Below, piece by piece: positions 33,659 through 45,609 of a stretch of DNA of 64,000 bases. Location of the stretch: positions 106,126,010 to 106,190,009 of the forward strand of contig OY294067.1 in the NCBI GenBank assembly GCA_958510875.1, in the 5' to 3' direction. The stretch is from Endomychus coccineus. Taxonomy: Eukaryota; Arthropoda; Insecta; Coleoptera; Endomychidae. Position 1 is the first letter of the stretch, and each line of letters starts with the position of its first letter. The translations under genes and the position numbers were made by a program. The notes below the pieces were generated by a model. That model had not been told where the DNA came from. It made no database searches and worked only from the letters and a program-made list of their open reading frames with translations.

Positions 33659-33890
33659 TTAGATTGGTTCCATATTTTCAACGAAGGGATATATTTCTCT
33701 TAGCGCAATTTTTGAAAGCTGTGTTTGTAATATATTTTCTATAATGCTGATATCGTAGTTGTTATTTAGAGTTCCAGTTTTAATCATGTTTAGTTTCAAA
33801 TTATAATTAATTTGTGACAAAGGAACATTGACTAATTTATGTATCATCGAGTTGAATGCTGCGTCTTTTTAGGGGGGGGGGGAGGTGGGG
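33659..33890 (-). pseudogene. Penelope-like element fragment (RT to nuclease linker)
   Basis: The minus frame MIHKLVNVPLSQINYN...IKTGTLNNNYDISIIENIL matches the post-RT linker of Penelope-like proteins. The same block in the copies near 63700 and 62220 reads FIHRLLNVPMS and MIHRAFSFPLS. It is truncated on both sides, with a G-rich run (33871-33892) just upstream. Confidence 0.62.
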
Positions 33891-33892
33891 TT

Positions 33893-34680
33893 GCAGAAGC
33901 TTTGTATAACCATCCTCCACGAAATAACATAATTGTACCACTCTTAAAACTATTGTGAAATCTAATTCCGATTTGTATATATGAGTCATCGAAACAAGGT
34001 CATATCTCAAATAAGGCTATGTCCCAAATAAGGCCAGGGGTATTGTACGTGGAAAGGATAAATTCTCCAACATCGCTGTTGAACAGATTTAACACGTTCT
34101 TTATCATGACTTGCCTGGGATTATTTGATCTTATTCCCCACAATTACAAGATGTCTTAATTACAAACCACGAAATTCTTATTTTTCAATCCACCGGTTAA
34201 CCAATTCAAGGTTATTATTAGTAACAACAATTTAGGCAAAGTACCAAGTAGACAATGATAGTTATCATAGCCGTTACATGAATGAAGTCCCCGATGAATT
34301 GAAATAATAGTAAATTCGAAATTACATATGTTGAAAAGTGATATACATATATATATTTTGAAAATACCTATAAAATGTGACCTTCTAGAAATATTAAAAA
34401 CATTCAATATTGCACCTTAAATCGAAGATTCGTTTTCTATATGTTAATATCATAGAGCCACTTGTTATTAACTTAGACGAACATAACATGACTACGACAG
34501 CGAAACCGAATCGACTATATATAATCAAATGTAATAATAACATATCATTGTACTGATAAATAAAACAAATACTAAATCAAATAACATAAATTGAAAGACA
34601 ATGCTTAAATCATACTCAATTTAACAAAATTTTATTTTGTTCATAATTATTCAGACCAGTCCGCGTTCATCAGAATGTCG
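33893..34680. other. No recognised feature
   Basis: AT-rich sequence. Short internal duplications such as TCTCAAATAAGGC/TCCCAAATAAGGC (34010-34040) are present, with no coding pattern. Confidence 0.4.
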
Positions 34681-34689
34681 GAATAGGAT

Positions 34690-35630
34690 AGAATAGAAAA
34701 GTAGGTTGAAAGCTCTATCCGGAGTACCACCCCTATACTTATATATAAGAACTGGGGCCATGAGAACAGAGTATAGGTTAAAGGGCCTAGGCCACTGGAC
34801 CAAAACGCACTACTCTCGTGGACACTTAGCGATTTTAAGTGAGACAATCTCTAAATGCCCCATACTAGAAATTGAAGCAAGATAGCATGATTCCAGCTAT
34901 ATGTCTCACTGTCCCAAGATCCACATCCCGGATAGTGAAGATTGGAGTGACGAAACTCTTACTCTACTGCCACCAGGTGGGCTCGTATGGTTCACAGATG
35001 GGTTCAAGGTAGGTCAGGTAGTGTACATTAAAAGTCTGAAGAGGACTATCTCAGTGACTCTAGGCGCCTACGGCACAGTTTTTTCAGGCGGAGCTCTACG
35101 TAATATTGACTTGTGCCATGGAAAACCTGCGAAGAAACCATATAAATGGGCGAATATATATTTGCACAGACAGTTGGTTGGCTATGAGAGCTCTCAAGTG
35201 ACCCAGAGTCACATCAAGGCTTTTCAAAGAATGCAGAGATTTACTAGCTGGACTGGCCAGGAGAAATAAAGTTCAACTCATCTGGGTCCCTGGGCACAGC
35301 GGAGTTGTAGGAAATAAAATGGCCGGCTCCCTTGACAGGCGAGGGTCCTCCAGCGCCCCTGTACAACCGGAGCCCATGTTTATCAAATTGCGTGGGGGTC
35401 TCACCCTTTTGGGATAACTGAACAAAGAGTGTGTTGAACTGTGGCTAGAATCACTACGCATTTCTTCAAAACTGCTCCCAGAAGAACGTACGGAAGCCAA
35501 CGTTAGCAATTTTCTTGATTTCTGACAGGCCACAAACCTGCTAGAATAGAATAGGCTTCTGACCACGGGGCGCATAATGGGTCCAACTAAGTGGCCTAAG
35601 TGCATTCGGGAGCTAAACCTCCTCTCCTCA
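34690..35630 (+). pseudogene. Jockey-type non-LTR: RT connection and RNase H remnant
   Basis: The plus strand, in two frames, reads RLKALSGVPPLYLYIRTGAM, RTEYRLKGLGHWTK and SETISKCPILEIE, then in the 34901-35269 frame LPPGGLVWFTDGFKVG (RNase H strand with its Asp), ISVTLGAYGTVFSGG, and further shifted pieces (LTGHKPARIE). This is the usual order of Jockey-type polyproteins. The RNase H Glu helix is altered and later parts contain stops. It is inactive and 5'-truncated. The rest of the RT is not nearby. Confidence 0.78.
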
Positions 35631-35959
35631 TATTATGATGATGATGATGATAGCTGTAGAAATTGAAAGTCTTCGAAAAAATATAGTTACTAATAAATGT
35701 TAATAATTAAATGGAAGTTGTACCTCTTGAATGGACTAATAAGTTGACATACATAAAACATAAATCCATGGAAAATGATGTTTACTAGAGGAGGTGAAGA
35801 AAGCAGGGTCGTCACAATTAACAAAAAAATAGAATTGACAATACTTGAAAACCGATAATTTTACTCTTCTTGAAATGGATCGGACAGTTGAATTTAATGT
35901 AACCTCAAAGAACCTTGTTGAGAATGATTCTTTGTTCAGTAAATATACTCACTTATTGC

Positions 35960-37016
35960 CTCAACGAAACCAAAACCTAAGCTTTACGATCTCATAAAAA
36001 CGCATAATGAAAACAGCCCTATTCGACTAGTGTGTTTAATTCTCAATGCTCCTTGTATGAAGTTAACAATAAAGCTAATTCCCATTAACAAAGAACATAC
36101 AAAATTTTAACCCAACCTACATACGGCATCCATAGAATTGATTAAAATGCGGCAGATTTTAATCAAAGTAACTCTATAATCGCTCCCTTTGACGTTGTGA
36201 ATTTGTTTCTCAATATACCTATTGAGGAGGTTTTCCCCATCATAAACAATATGCTCGTTAAGCAAAATTTAATGCCATATTATTTAATGACCCGCAAAAT
36301 ACACTTGAAACTGTCATGTTCTAAAATTACATTATTGCCAACAACAAATTATATGAGCAAACAAACGGTGTCCCCATAGGAGAATACCTCTTCACCACTG
36401 CTAGCAGAAATTTACATGGATTATATCGAAATAACTATTTATAATTTCAATTTACATTAAACATTAAATTCTGGATTCGCTACTTGTATGTAAAAGACAT
36501 TTTCAGCGTCTGGCAAGACATGTTATATATTCTATTAATAAAAATATACAATTCACTTTTTGTCATTTATCATAAACGTACCCATACCGACATTATTATT
36601 GACCCTTTATCACATCACCGTGTGTCTCATTCAGGATTCAATTAGTCAAAATTTCTTGGTCACAGTTCAATTATAATTTGAACTTATAGCTTCAAATAAC
36701 AATAAATTATGATATCAGATATTTAGAAAACATATCACGAAAGAAGCTTTCAAAAATTAGGCTAAGAGAGATCAAATTTATAATCGATAAATCCGAAATA
36801 ACAGGTGTGTACTTAAGCTGTGTAGATTGCCGTCCAATTTATCTATGTCGAACGAGACGCAACTTTAGAACTACATTCATAATAAGAAAATGGGATCCCA
36901 AAATTCAGCAGCCACCTATTTCAATACAACAACAATTTCCTGGAAGACCCCAAAAATACCCCTCATTCAAAATGAGAGTATTATTATTATTAAATATCGG
37001 TAATGAGCCGAGGTAG
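35960..37016 (+). pseudogene. Penelope-like element, RT plus GIY-YIG remnant (PLE-E)
   Basis: The plus strand shows KPKLYDLIKTHNEN (the PKLYGLPKxHK block, near 35970), APFDVVNLFLNIPIEEVFP (RT palm block with Asp, near 36185), SSPLLAEIYMDYIE (near 36390), and after decay GVYLSCVDCRPIYLCRTRRN (GIY-YIG with a Cys pair, near 36805). The YVDD block is not readable. Frames change several times. No hammerhead end was seen downstream of 37016. Confidence 0.75.
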
Positions 37017-37239
37017 AATACCTATTTTAGGCTCAATTACTGAAAATACTGTGTCCAAAGTTGTGAAGTAATACATATAGGAACAATTATTTGTAAATAA
37101 ATTGGATCACAATAAAGAAACAGAACAAGCCACTAGCCACGGGAGTGTTTTTGTTACTTTGTTTATGTGCTGGGTCTAAGATGAATCTGCCAAGATGGTC
37201 AGTCCAAGATCCTCGTGCTCGGTCACCGCCTTTAATTGA

Positions 37240-38200
37240 ATATCATTCAACTTAAAATGTTGTGGGGGTTATGCTTTTCCAAGTGCAATACAGCATACTT
37301 TTGAATATTGAGAGGAATCTTCCATAATCTACACCAGATCCATATTTGGTTTAAATTTTCTTGAAGAAATTTGTATTTTTGGATAGGGTTTGTGTAAATC
37401 TTGCTATCATCGGGATAAAAAGGGATCATTGACTGAACATAGTTACGAATATCAGAGACATATAAAATAAACAAAAGAGGCCCCAGTACTGGCCCCTGGG
37501 GCACACCACTATAAATGTCATATTCGGAAGAGTATGTGTCGTCAATACGCACGGCAAATCTTTTATGAGTCAGATAGACCGAAATCTATGCTAGTAAATT
37601 GCTCTCCTAACTCAAAGATGTTGTAGTTTGTAAAGTAAAAGTTTCATAGGAACACAGTAAAAGCCCTAGAAGAGTTCGAGTATACTATGTCAACTAGTTC
37701 GTTTTTATCTAATGACAAGCTCCAGTTATTGACACAGTCAAGCAGGTTTGTTACAAATAGGTGTTATTCAGAAGGAATTAACTTATTATTTAGAGAGAAT
37801 TCCATCACTTTTTTAGAGATGATTGCTTTCATGACTAGCAAATATTGGAGTTAAGCTGATGGGACGATAATTATCAGGGTCCAATTTATCACCTTTTTTG
37901 AAGAAAATGTGTAACAGAGGATATTTTCCAGACATCGGTTAGACTATGTGTATTGAATGAATTCGTCAGAATAATTGATAAGGGGATGCATATAGAATGG
38001 GGGCAACATTTAAGTAGAGTAGATGTTATTCCATCCAAACCAGGGGCACTGTTGTTAGCCAGCTTATTAATATGTTCTTGAATAATATTTCTTTCAAATG
38101 AAATTTCTGAAATTGAGTCAGTAGTTCTGGTAGTTCGAATTTTTGGTAGATTTAGGAACATCTTCTTTAGTAAAGGAGTTTTGAAATTTCTCGGCAAGTA
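37240..38200 (-). pseudogene. Non-LTR retrotransposon RT remnant
   Basis: The minus strand reads INKLANNSAPGLDGITSTLL (near 38050), IILTNSFNTHSLTDVWKISS (near 37960). After decay it gives IYSGVPQGPVLGPLLFILYV (near 37490), then FYPDDSKIYTNPIQK, where YPDD stands for the YADD active site. The block order is that of CR1/Jockey-type RTs. Stops and frameshifts in the middle make it inactive. Confidence 0.8.
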
Positions 38201-38449
38201 TTTCAGAAATCATGTATTTATTATCATGAACAATTCCATTACGATCCTTAACAATAGGGACACTAACTCCCTCATAAAAGTACTACCTATTTCGTTATAG
38301 ATAATTGTACGTGTTTCTGAAATTTGGGGGATTCACGGAATTTTTCCGAGAACTAAGAATTTTATTCCGTTTTCCTCATACAAATCTTCCCTATCAACTC
38401 ATAATTATTCTAAATTAGCTGACATGGATTTCCCCATTCGAATAAACTC

Positions 38450-38700
38450 TGCAAAAGCTTAAATTATTTAGACGTATATATAGATTGTCATTCTAAATGG
38501 AACATTCATGTGAGTTACGTAAATGAAAAAAGAAGCATTATATATGATTTTGAATGTTTGAAACAAATCTCAAATATTGCACACTTGTATTGTCTTTTTG
38601 GAATCACATTTAAAATATGGAATTATAGGGAGGGGTGATGTTACAAATTATCTTTTATTGGAGTTAGAAATATAGCAAAGGAGGATAATTAGATAGTTTT
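38450..38700 (+). pseudogene. Non-LTR RT thumb fragment
   Basis: The plus strand reads LNYLDVYIDCHSKWNIHVSY, VNEKRSIIYDFECLKQISN, then in another frame ESHLKYGIIGRGDVTNYLLL. This matches the FLGxxIDxxLxWxxHI and SHLxYGIxxWG blocks after the RT palm. It is a small isolated fragment. Confidence 0.6.
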
Positions 38701-38799
38701 GGATGAAAAATTCACATATCTAAGCGATTAACTTTTTATAGTGTGCTCATATGCACACATTCTTGAAATAAGACAATTATATTTTCTAAAACTGGCTAC

Positions 38800-39650
38800 T
38801 AGTTAATATTCTGATAATAGTCCAAATACCTAAAAGCCATTGTAACTCGATACAAAGAAAATTAACTAGCCATATTAAAAATATCTAAAACAATTGAACG
38901 ACGGTCATATCTTTGGACCAAGAGCATTTATTATTTTTACAGGGTTGAACGACTGAGACGTCTCTCTTCTTATTCCTGTCCGTGTTTGCAGACTTTATCT
39001 GAGAGAGCCCCATATTTTCTTAAGCTTCATCAAGTTCAAAGGAGGTAATCAAATATTCACTGTCGGCTGATTTGTGGATCCTCACAGATTATAATTCTTT
39101 ACAATTTGTAAAATTTCCCCAATTTGCAATTTTGCACATTTGTAAAATTCATTGATTCTTATTAGATTCTCCAATAAAATTTTCTTTAATTAATATTATT
39201 CAGTTTCGAATTGAACATTTTGCTATTTAGTTCATTAAATTCAAATAGAATTGTCCTTGCTTTATCAAATTCCATTTTGTAAAATAATTTGATTTTTGCT
39301 AAAATTTATTCTATTGGTGAATTAAAAACCAATTTAAGTTGGAACATTATTCTTTTACTTTCTCTAATTTACATTAAAAACTATCTACCCACCTCGTATT
39401 ACGGAAATTTTGATTTTTTTCAAAGCTGTTGGCACCCTCAGGCATTCCATATCAATCAAGGATCGAAGGATACGTTTTATTACGAGAGACCATGTGACAT
39501 CTTACCTCAAAGTCTCTAATTCGTTGCACATAATAAGAGAAATTTGCCAAAATTGAAATTTTCGAATTAATTGATATTAGGTTATTTTTGTTTCTCTCAT
39601 GAATGAATATCGTCAAAGACATAGAGCTCATTGAACGAGAAATGTATCAA
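38800..39650. other. No recognised feature
   Basis: Very AT-rich. The 76-codon frame at 39289 has no family pattern. Confidence 0.4.
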
Positions 39651-39716
39651 ATTGCTCAAAATTATATAAAAAATTCTCGGGAATTAGGTCACATTAACAC
39701 TCTGTTATAAATGTTC

Positions 39717-39758
39717 GTCTTTACGTACGTTTCGGTCTCACGACCATCATCAGAAGAC
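39717..39758 (-). ncRNA. Hammerhead ribozyme, PLE-A2 left arm
   Basis: Sequence of the core, stem II (GGUC-GUGA-GACC), palindrome ACGUACGU and stem I (GUCUU/AAGAC) is the same as at 16086-16127, on the minus strand. Confidence 0.86.
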
Positions 39759-40139
39759 TTATTTTGTTAAAAAGGGGTTAACTAAAACTAATTAGCACAA
39801 GCGTCCATATCGCACAATCTTCAATCAAAAAGCTCACGCCGTCGAAACGAACAGAACCACGAATAATCGAAAATTGTATCGTTAATATTAGTGTATAGAT
39901 TTTTTTGTAACAAGAAACCACTGTTAAGTAATATTCTCATAATGTACAAACGCATATTGCTATGGTCTCAAAGCAACTGAAGTTCTAAGCTATTTGTTTG
40001 TAATAACACGACCCAGATGTAGATTTATGACGTACTTGAAAAGGTTTTAGACCTGCATTGGAATTTAGTTTACTTTAAGCGTTCTTCCTAAAATATACTT
40101 TTAACATTATAAAGACGTATGTAGGAATTTGCAAGAGTT

Positions 40140-40673
40140 TTAATTAATCAAGTTAGTATAAATCTGACTCAATCCTTGAATATCATTCCTATGATTTACA
40201 GAATTTGAATCCCTTTTTATGTGAATCATCTCCAGGATAGATCTTTTATAATAATTGGTTTCTTTAGTTAAAATATTAACATTTTTGTAATCAAATTGAT
40301 GGTTATACTCAAAACAGTGCTTAGCAAGGGCGGTGGAATTTTCTAAGTTATTATTTCTTGTGCTATACTTATGGCCGTACATTCTTTTTTGTAGATATTG
40401 TTTAGAAATTCCAATATAAGTCCCATCACAATCTAAACAATTTAATTTATATACTGTGTGGGTTTGTTTATCTTTAGGTATTACAGGTTTTAGATTTGAG
40501 AAATATTTCCCAACACAATTAGTAGGTTTATGCGCAACATTTATATCGTACTTTTTCAAACATTTCTTAATTTTTTCTGAGGTCTCCGGAATGTATGGTA
40601 AAGTTATATAATTGTCTGTATTACCTGTTATGTTATTTTTATAAGAGAATGTACGGCCATAAGTATAGCACAA
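40140..40673 (-). CDS. PLE-A2 linker and intact GIY-YIG nuclease domain
   Basis: The open frame of up to 177 codons contains YITLPYIPETSEKIKKCLKK, NVAHKPTNCVGKYFSNLKP, then VYKLNCLDCDGTYIGISKQY (GIY-YIG with its Cys pair), QKRMYGHK and ALAKHCFEYNHQFDY, ending TNLIN. Unlike the PLE-A1 copy it has no stop in the nuclease domain. The real PLE protein would start far upstream with an RT, which is absent here because the sequence turns into the inverted arm. The first residues of the frame (40640-40673) therefore come from the other arm. The frame is probably not translated as such, but this domain is the best-preserved copy in the window. Confidence 0.7.
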   Translation of the reverse strand: MCYTYGRTFSYKNNITGNTDNYITLPYIPETSEKIKKCLKKYDINVAHKPTNCVGKYFSNLKPVIPKDKQTHTVYKLNCLDCDGTYIGISKQYLQKRMYGHKYSTRNNNLENSTALAKHCFEYNHQFDYKNVNILTKETNYYKRSILEMIHIKRDSNSVNHRNDIQGLSQIYTNLIN

Positions 40674-40891
40674 GAAATAATAACTTAGAAAATTCCACCG
40701 CCCTTGCTAAGCACTGTTTTGAGTATAACCATCAATTTGATTACAAAAATGTTAATATTTTAACTAAAGAAACCAATTATTATAAAAGATCTATCCTGGA
40801 GATGATTCACATAAAAAGGGATTCAAATTCTGTAAATCATAGGAATGATATTCAAGGATTGAGTCAGATTTATACTAACTTGATTAATTAA
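40646..40891 (+). pseudogene. Inverted copy of the PLE-A2 nuclease C-terminus
   Basis: The plus-strand right arm repeats the last 80 or so residues (RMYGHKYSTRNNNLEN to TNLIN) identically to the minus-strand copy, but starts after the YIG motif, so it has no catalytic part. Confidence 0.8.
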
Positions 40892-41272
40892 AACTCTTGC
40901 AAATTCCTACATACGTCTTTATAATGTTAAAAGTATATTTTAGGAAGAACGCTTAAAGTAAACTAAATTCCAATGCAGGTCTAAAACCTTTTCAAGTACG
41001 TCATAAATCTACATCTGGGTCGTGTTATTACAAACAAATAGCTTAGAACTTCAGTTGCTTTGAGACCATAGCAATATGCGTTTGTACATTATGAGAATAT
41101 TACTAAACAGTGGTTTCTTGTTACAAAAAAATCTATACTTTAATATTAACGATACAATTTTCGATTATTCGTGGTTCTGTTCGTTTCGACGGCGTGAGCT
41201 TTTTGATTGAAGATTGTGCGATATGGACGCTTGTGCTAATTAGTTTTAGTTAACCCCTTTTTAGCAAAATAA

Positions 41273-41314
41273 GTCTTCTGATGATGGTCGTGAGACCGAA
41301 ACGTACGTAAAGAC
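41273..41314 (+). ncRNA. Hammerhead ribozyme, PLE-A2 right arm
   Basis: GUCUU, CUGAUGA, U, GGUC-GUGA-GACC, GAAA, ACGUACGU, A, AAGAC on the plus strand. It is the same as the left-arm copy in inverted position. Confidence 0.86.
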
Positions 41315-41529
41315 GAACATTTATAACAGAGTGTTAATGTGACCTAATTCCCGAGAATTTTTTATATAATTCATACTGGGTCAAGAATCTTATTATATTA
41401 TTGCTCAAAATGATATTTAAGGAGTTATTATTTGACTACATATTTTACTTCCGAGAATGAATTTACAGTAAGTTTCAATAAAACTCAATTAAATCAGATT
41501 TGGACTCGGGAAATATATGAACCTGAATA

Positions 41530-42170
41530 AAGTAGTTTAGATTAGATTAGTAGTGTCCTCAAAAGACTATTGTATCCTCTTGTCGCGTCGCTAGTTTTCA
41601 TATTAGTGCACCGGTGAGCTTCAAATGTTCTGAAATGACCATGATTTTCCCCGACTTTAATGATGTAATTTCATCTATGGTGTTGTATGTCCCGGAATAG
41701 TTGCCCCTATGGAGGAGTGTTCCTCCGCAGTCAGTGAGCAAATGTATAGGCGTTTTCTCCGCTTTTCAGCAGAAACACTACTCTACTACTCTAACATAAT
41801 TTACGCTAATTTCATCCATATGTCCGTTGAATTCGCAGTTTTCCGTCATGAATCCGCCTATGATTCTTAGGTTATTTCTATTGTTCCACATGCTTTGCAA
41901 GAAGTCCTTTGTCCTAAATTATTCTGGGAAAATCTTGGGTTGTCTCAAGTCTGGGAGGAGAAGTGAAATGTTTTTACCTCTTCTGTTCTGAAGATTACCT
42001 GTACAGTCTGCGTTCCTATATCACAGAGGGGTTCCTATACCGTCAGAAGTGTTTCAGCTCCCTTGCGTACAGACTTTTCCTTCAATTCCTTTATTTCCTG
42101 GGAGCCAGTGGAGGGTAATTCTATTCCCCAATCCTGAGATGTTTAGCTTGGTAGCAGGTAGTAACCATCC
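41530..42170 (-). pseudogene. Jockey-type RNase H and Cys-knuckle remnant
   Basis: Minus-strand frames read LPSTGSQEIKELKEK (a decayed WxPGHxGxxGNExAD block, near 42100), then WNNRNNLRIIGGFM and ENCEFNGHMDEI (near 41870), a CxxC-like CFC with KAEKTPIHLLTDCGG (near 41740), then TGALI. Stops are frequent. It is similar in kind to the 20820-21640 copy but too decayed to tell whether it is the same family. Confidence 0.55.
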
Positions 42171-42179
42171 TTGAGCTAA

Positions 42180-43960
42180 TGGCATTTGAACTCAGCGCTT
42201 TTACGCTTGACTATCAGACATGCTAACTATGTCATTCTTTTTGTTTCCTTTGTCTAGATTAATTTGTGGACATCTCTATCAATTGCATGGGCCTCCGCTT
42301 GAAAGACAGACCCAAAGATTCCAGCTTCTGCTGTTTTAGATCCATCGATATATCAACAGGGTGCACTTTTCCATGTATCCACTCCTTGTTTCCATGATGG
42401 GTTTGGAAGTTCTGTGTAAACACGAACATGTTGCCTATGTCGATCCTTGATGCCATGAGTGATGGGTGTCCTACCTTTAGATAGTCTTTATCCTCCGATA
42501 GCAGTTTTATAATTCCCTGAGATTCTTCTTTGTATTGCTATGGAGTTATTCGCACTATTTTCCCAATGATAGCTATGGGAAAAGACCTCAGTATCCCCGT
42601 TATAAATATACGAGTACATATGCAAGCCTTTGAAACTTACTTAATGGATAGAGTATTTCCTATGAATCAGTTTCAATTGATCAGAACCTAGAATGCGTGA
42701 ATTACTCGTTTTTCTACAATAATGTAAGGATATTAGTTAGCGATAATATTGATATTGCTCTATTCATTTTCAGTAGTCTGCATATATACCTGAATTTTGT
42801 TTTTCGATCTTCGGCAACCTAGTTATTTTCGGGTTGTTGACTATGACGTTTTTAGCTAAAAATTTCAGTAGAAATTATCTCACTGTATTTTCATTATGTT
42901 TTTCTCATGTTAACTTGATTTAATCACACTTCCCTTAGCATGGCAAGTGACCATAAATTTGTGCATGTCACTAACGATATACATCGAGTACACGATTCAA
43001 CAGTACGCCCTAATTTAAAATTATCATTTTGGTTTGGAATGTTAAACATCGAAAGAACGCGGCGCGACCTTCAACAGTCAAATGTAGTAGCTATATTTAG
43101 ATCCATAAATTGTGCTTACCCATTTTTCTTCAGTTCTTTTCTTGAAACGCAAACGGCGGTGAAAGAATCTTCTAATAAACAAATTTCTTTTTTCTTACAA
43201 TTTAACGGCCTACACAGATCACCTGAAAATGAAAATAAATTGTGTTAAAGATGAAGTACATATAACATAGACATAGCAACACTCCAACTCACTTTACTGA
43301 AAATGCTGTGATCAATAGATCACAAACTTCCCTCTGTTTTATTAGCATAATTTTTCGTTTCGAGTCAAATGTATGATTGTAGGAACATATTATTATATTT
43401 TATATTAATGGACTGAAGTAGGACTTTTAATCACTCGAGGGATTAAAAAGAACATTGGTCCTGTGGTATATACGCTATTTTTAACACTCCCGATCCCGAA
43501 ACTCATTTCTTGAAATAAATACTTAGAAATTTAAACTAGATGGTTAGCTGTCAAACAAGTGACAGGAATTTGGAACCGTCATATTCATTTCAAGACAGTG
43601 ACATTGCTTTTTATTTTTCTTTTCATATAATACTCGTATTTTCCAAATGCAATTAATTTTTCAACGAAGAACCCAAAAACGTTTGAAGCGTATCGATAAC
43701 AGTGAAACTATAACAGCAAATTTTCGACTAACTAAGCAACACTTCATTCGCCGGGAGTAAAAGTTACACTTTTAGTCTCGGGAGTTGAAAAAATATAATG
43801 TCAAGTTAGGACACGTTGAATCCGAGATATATTTCATCAAGAGCTCATGTGTCAACGTCATCCAACGACCATAGAAATAGGAGGAGGGCTAGAAGTGGCA
43901 TACCCCGATAATTTTTCGTGGAAGACATACTCTTGTCTAATAAAAAGAGTAGAGAATGTT
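42180..43960. other. No recognised gene
   Basis: A 102-codon plus frame at 42940-43248 (MASDHKFVHVTNDIHRVHDS...) has no family pattern and no splice context I trust. The rest is AT-rich. Confidence 0.35.
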
Positions 43961-44639
43961 TACAAACAATAAGCAGTGGTGTATCAGTTTTAGATAAATT
44001 AATTGATTTGAATATTTAAAAAAATTCCAGAGTTGAATGTAATAACAAAAATATTATTTTAAAATTAAACAGAATTATTAATAAGTATAATTAACGCAGC
44101 TAATAACCAAAACTGTTAGTGTCGAGAATAAATAAATTCAAAAGAATACATATTGCACGATCCATTGTCCGAAAATATTAATTAATAAAAAATCACTTGG
44201 GATCAAATAAATCGAAATTTTATTCTTCAAAAACTGTTTATTAAGTTAAAAAATATTCTTACAATTTGGTAACTTATTGAACAGTTCCTATTCTCCAGAC
44301 ACAACTTTCAAGATATTATTCTTAGGTGTCTAGAAAATAGCATACCAGCATGAGTTGTTTCTCAACTAATAGAAATAAGGCAATATTTCGATCAGGGTTG
44401 AGAATTATACGGTATAAATAGTTTCACACTTTACAGGTATTATACTGACGTACAAAACGTATGATGCAGTATGATACTCACGGAAATAAATATCCTTATT
44501 GAACAGTATCATGCAATATTATACGGTATTAAACACATGATTATGCACATTTGCAGCATAATCAATAACTGATTAGATTGTATTGAATATATTGAAGATA
44601 TCTGCACACTGCGACCTTAAGATATGTCTCAACGACTAA

Positions 44640-45065
44640 AACAGTTCCTCTAATTCACCGGCTCCTAGCAAGTTCAGGATATCGGATGGCATGCTGAAAA
44701 AAAGAAGTTTCATCCCGTTCCTTGCAGGATCTGCACCCTTCTGCATCTACCAATTCGAGCGTCTTCAGGTGTCCTCTCAACCGCTAGTGGCCTGCTAGTC
44801 TATTTTTTGCTTATATTGGGACATTCGTTCAATACCTTCTGGCTATAGTTTCCTAGTATTATCTCTGTCTGCCTTAATCCTTGTAGTTCTATCCATCAAT
44901 GGGATTTTTAGTGTATACCTTTTCCGTGAGTTCTTCTGATATAGTATTATTGTGCGTATTTAGCAGAAGAGGTCAGGTCCCAGAAATGATGGTACATTTT
45001 AGGCGAGTTCGTCTGCTTTTTCATTATCCCTCACTCCGGTGTGCCAGGCATCCATAGAAGGGTAA
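44640..45065 (-). pseudogene. Jockey-type RNase H/Cys-knuckle remnant (copy 1)
   Basis: The minus strand reads GKVTLLWMPGTPE (the WxPGH block of RNase H, near 45055), then ILGNYSQKVLNECPNISKK (near 44830), and CRSCKERDETSFFQHAIRYP (knuckle, near 44735) ending LARSR. Several stops and shifts occur. The same fragment is repeated in the second duplicate. Confidence 0.68.
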
Positions 45066-45069
45066 CCTT

Positions 45070-45604
45070 TCCCTCTATATTCATCTACAAATGTTCAGTA
45101 TTTGTTTATCAAAATATGCATTTATTTAGTAGAAACAATATTAACCACGAATACAATACCCGACATGCTACAGATCTAAGGGTCACGGTCCATAACAGTA
45201 CCTTGTACGAGAAATCGCCATCAGACTCATGTCTGACAATATACCAGGAGAAATTAAACAATGTAGGTCAATGACAAGCTTTAAAAGAAACATAAAAAAC
45301 TTTCTTTTTACAGAATCATTCTACTCAATTAGAGAATTTTTAGAATCATTGTTTTACAATATCTTGCCATAACAACATTTTAATTTGAATTATTTTTTCA
45401 AGCTACTTATATTTCTCAAATTATTTATTTTACAAATGGATTTAATGTTTTTAAAACTGAAAATTTGATCTTATCTCTGAATTACTGTTAACTACTGAAG
45501 TGTTTTAGTAAATCACTCTTATTAATGTATTTATGTTGATGACGTGTCTTATGTCATTTTTAATGATTTTGTGACTAAATAAATATTATTATTATTATTA
45601 TTAT
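45070..45604 (+). pseudogene. Non-LTR retrotransposon 3' end with (ATT)n tail (copy 1)
   Basis: The plus frame IYKCSVFVYQNMHLFSRNN, then NHEYNTRHATDLRVTVHNS and LYEKSPSDSCLTIYQEKLNN is the conserved C-terminal block of CR1/Jockey-type RT proteins. It is followed by about 350 bp of untranslated DNA, GACTAAATAAAT and an (ATT)n run at about 45584-45604. The start is fused to the minus-strand RNase H fragment, so the copy is 5'-truncated, as is usual for these elements. Confidence 0.75.
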
Positions 45605-45609
45605 TCTTG

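Larger units (their letters stand above)
39650..41413. mobile_element. Penelope-like element PLE-A2 arranged as a giant palindrome
   Basis: Left arm 39661-40385 and right arm 40646-41370 are both 725 bp and inverted, with only a handful of mismatches where I compared them (for example TAACAAAA/TAGCAAAA). The loop is 260 bp. Each arm carries the last third of the GIY-YIG domain, a 3' untranslated region and a hammerhead, pointing outward. TTGCTCAAAAT is found just left of the element (39651-39661) and again at about 41402-41412, after a short extra tip (CATACTGGGTCAAGAATCTT) also seen at PLE-A1. I read this as a target duplication. Confidence 0.85.

Noticed and set aside
35273..35605. 110-codon minus frame
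   Set aside because: It is the antisense shadow of the plus-strand RNase H fragment of the Jockey-type element.
42940..43248. 102-codon plus frame starting MASDHKF
   Set aside because: It has no motif, splice context or repeat match. Length alone is not enough in this window.
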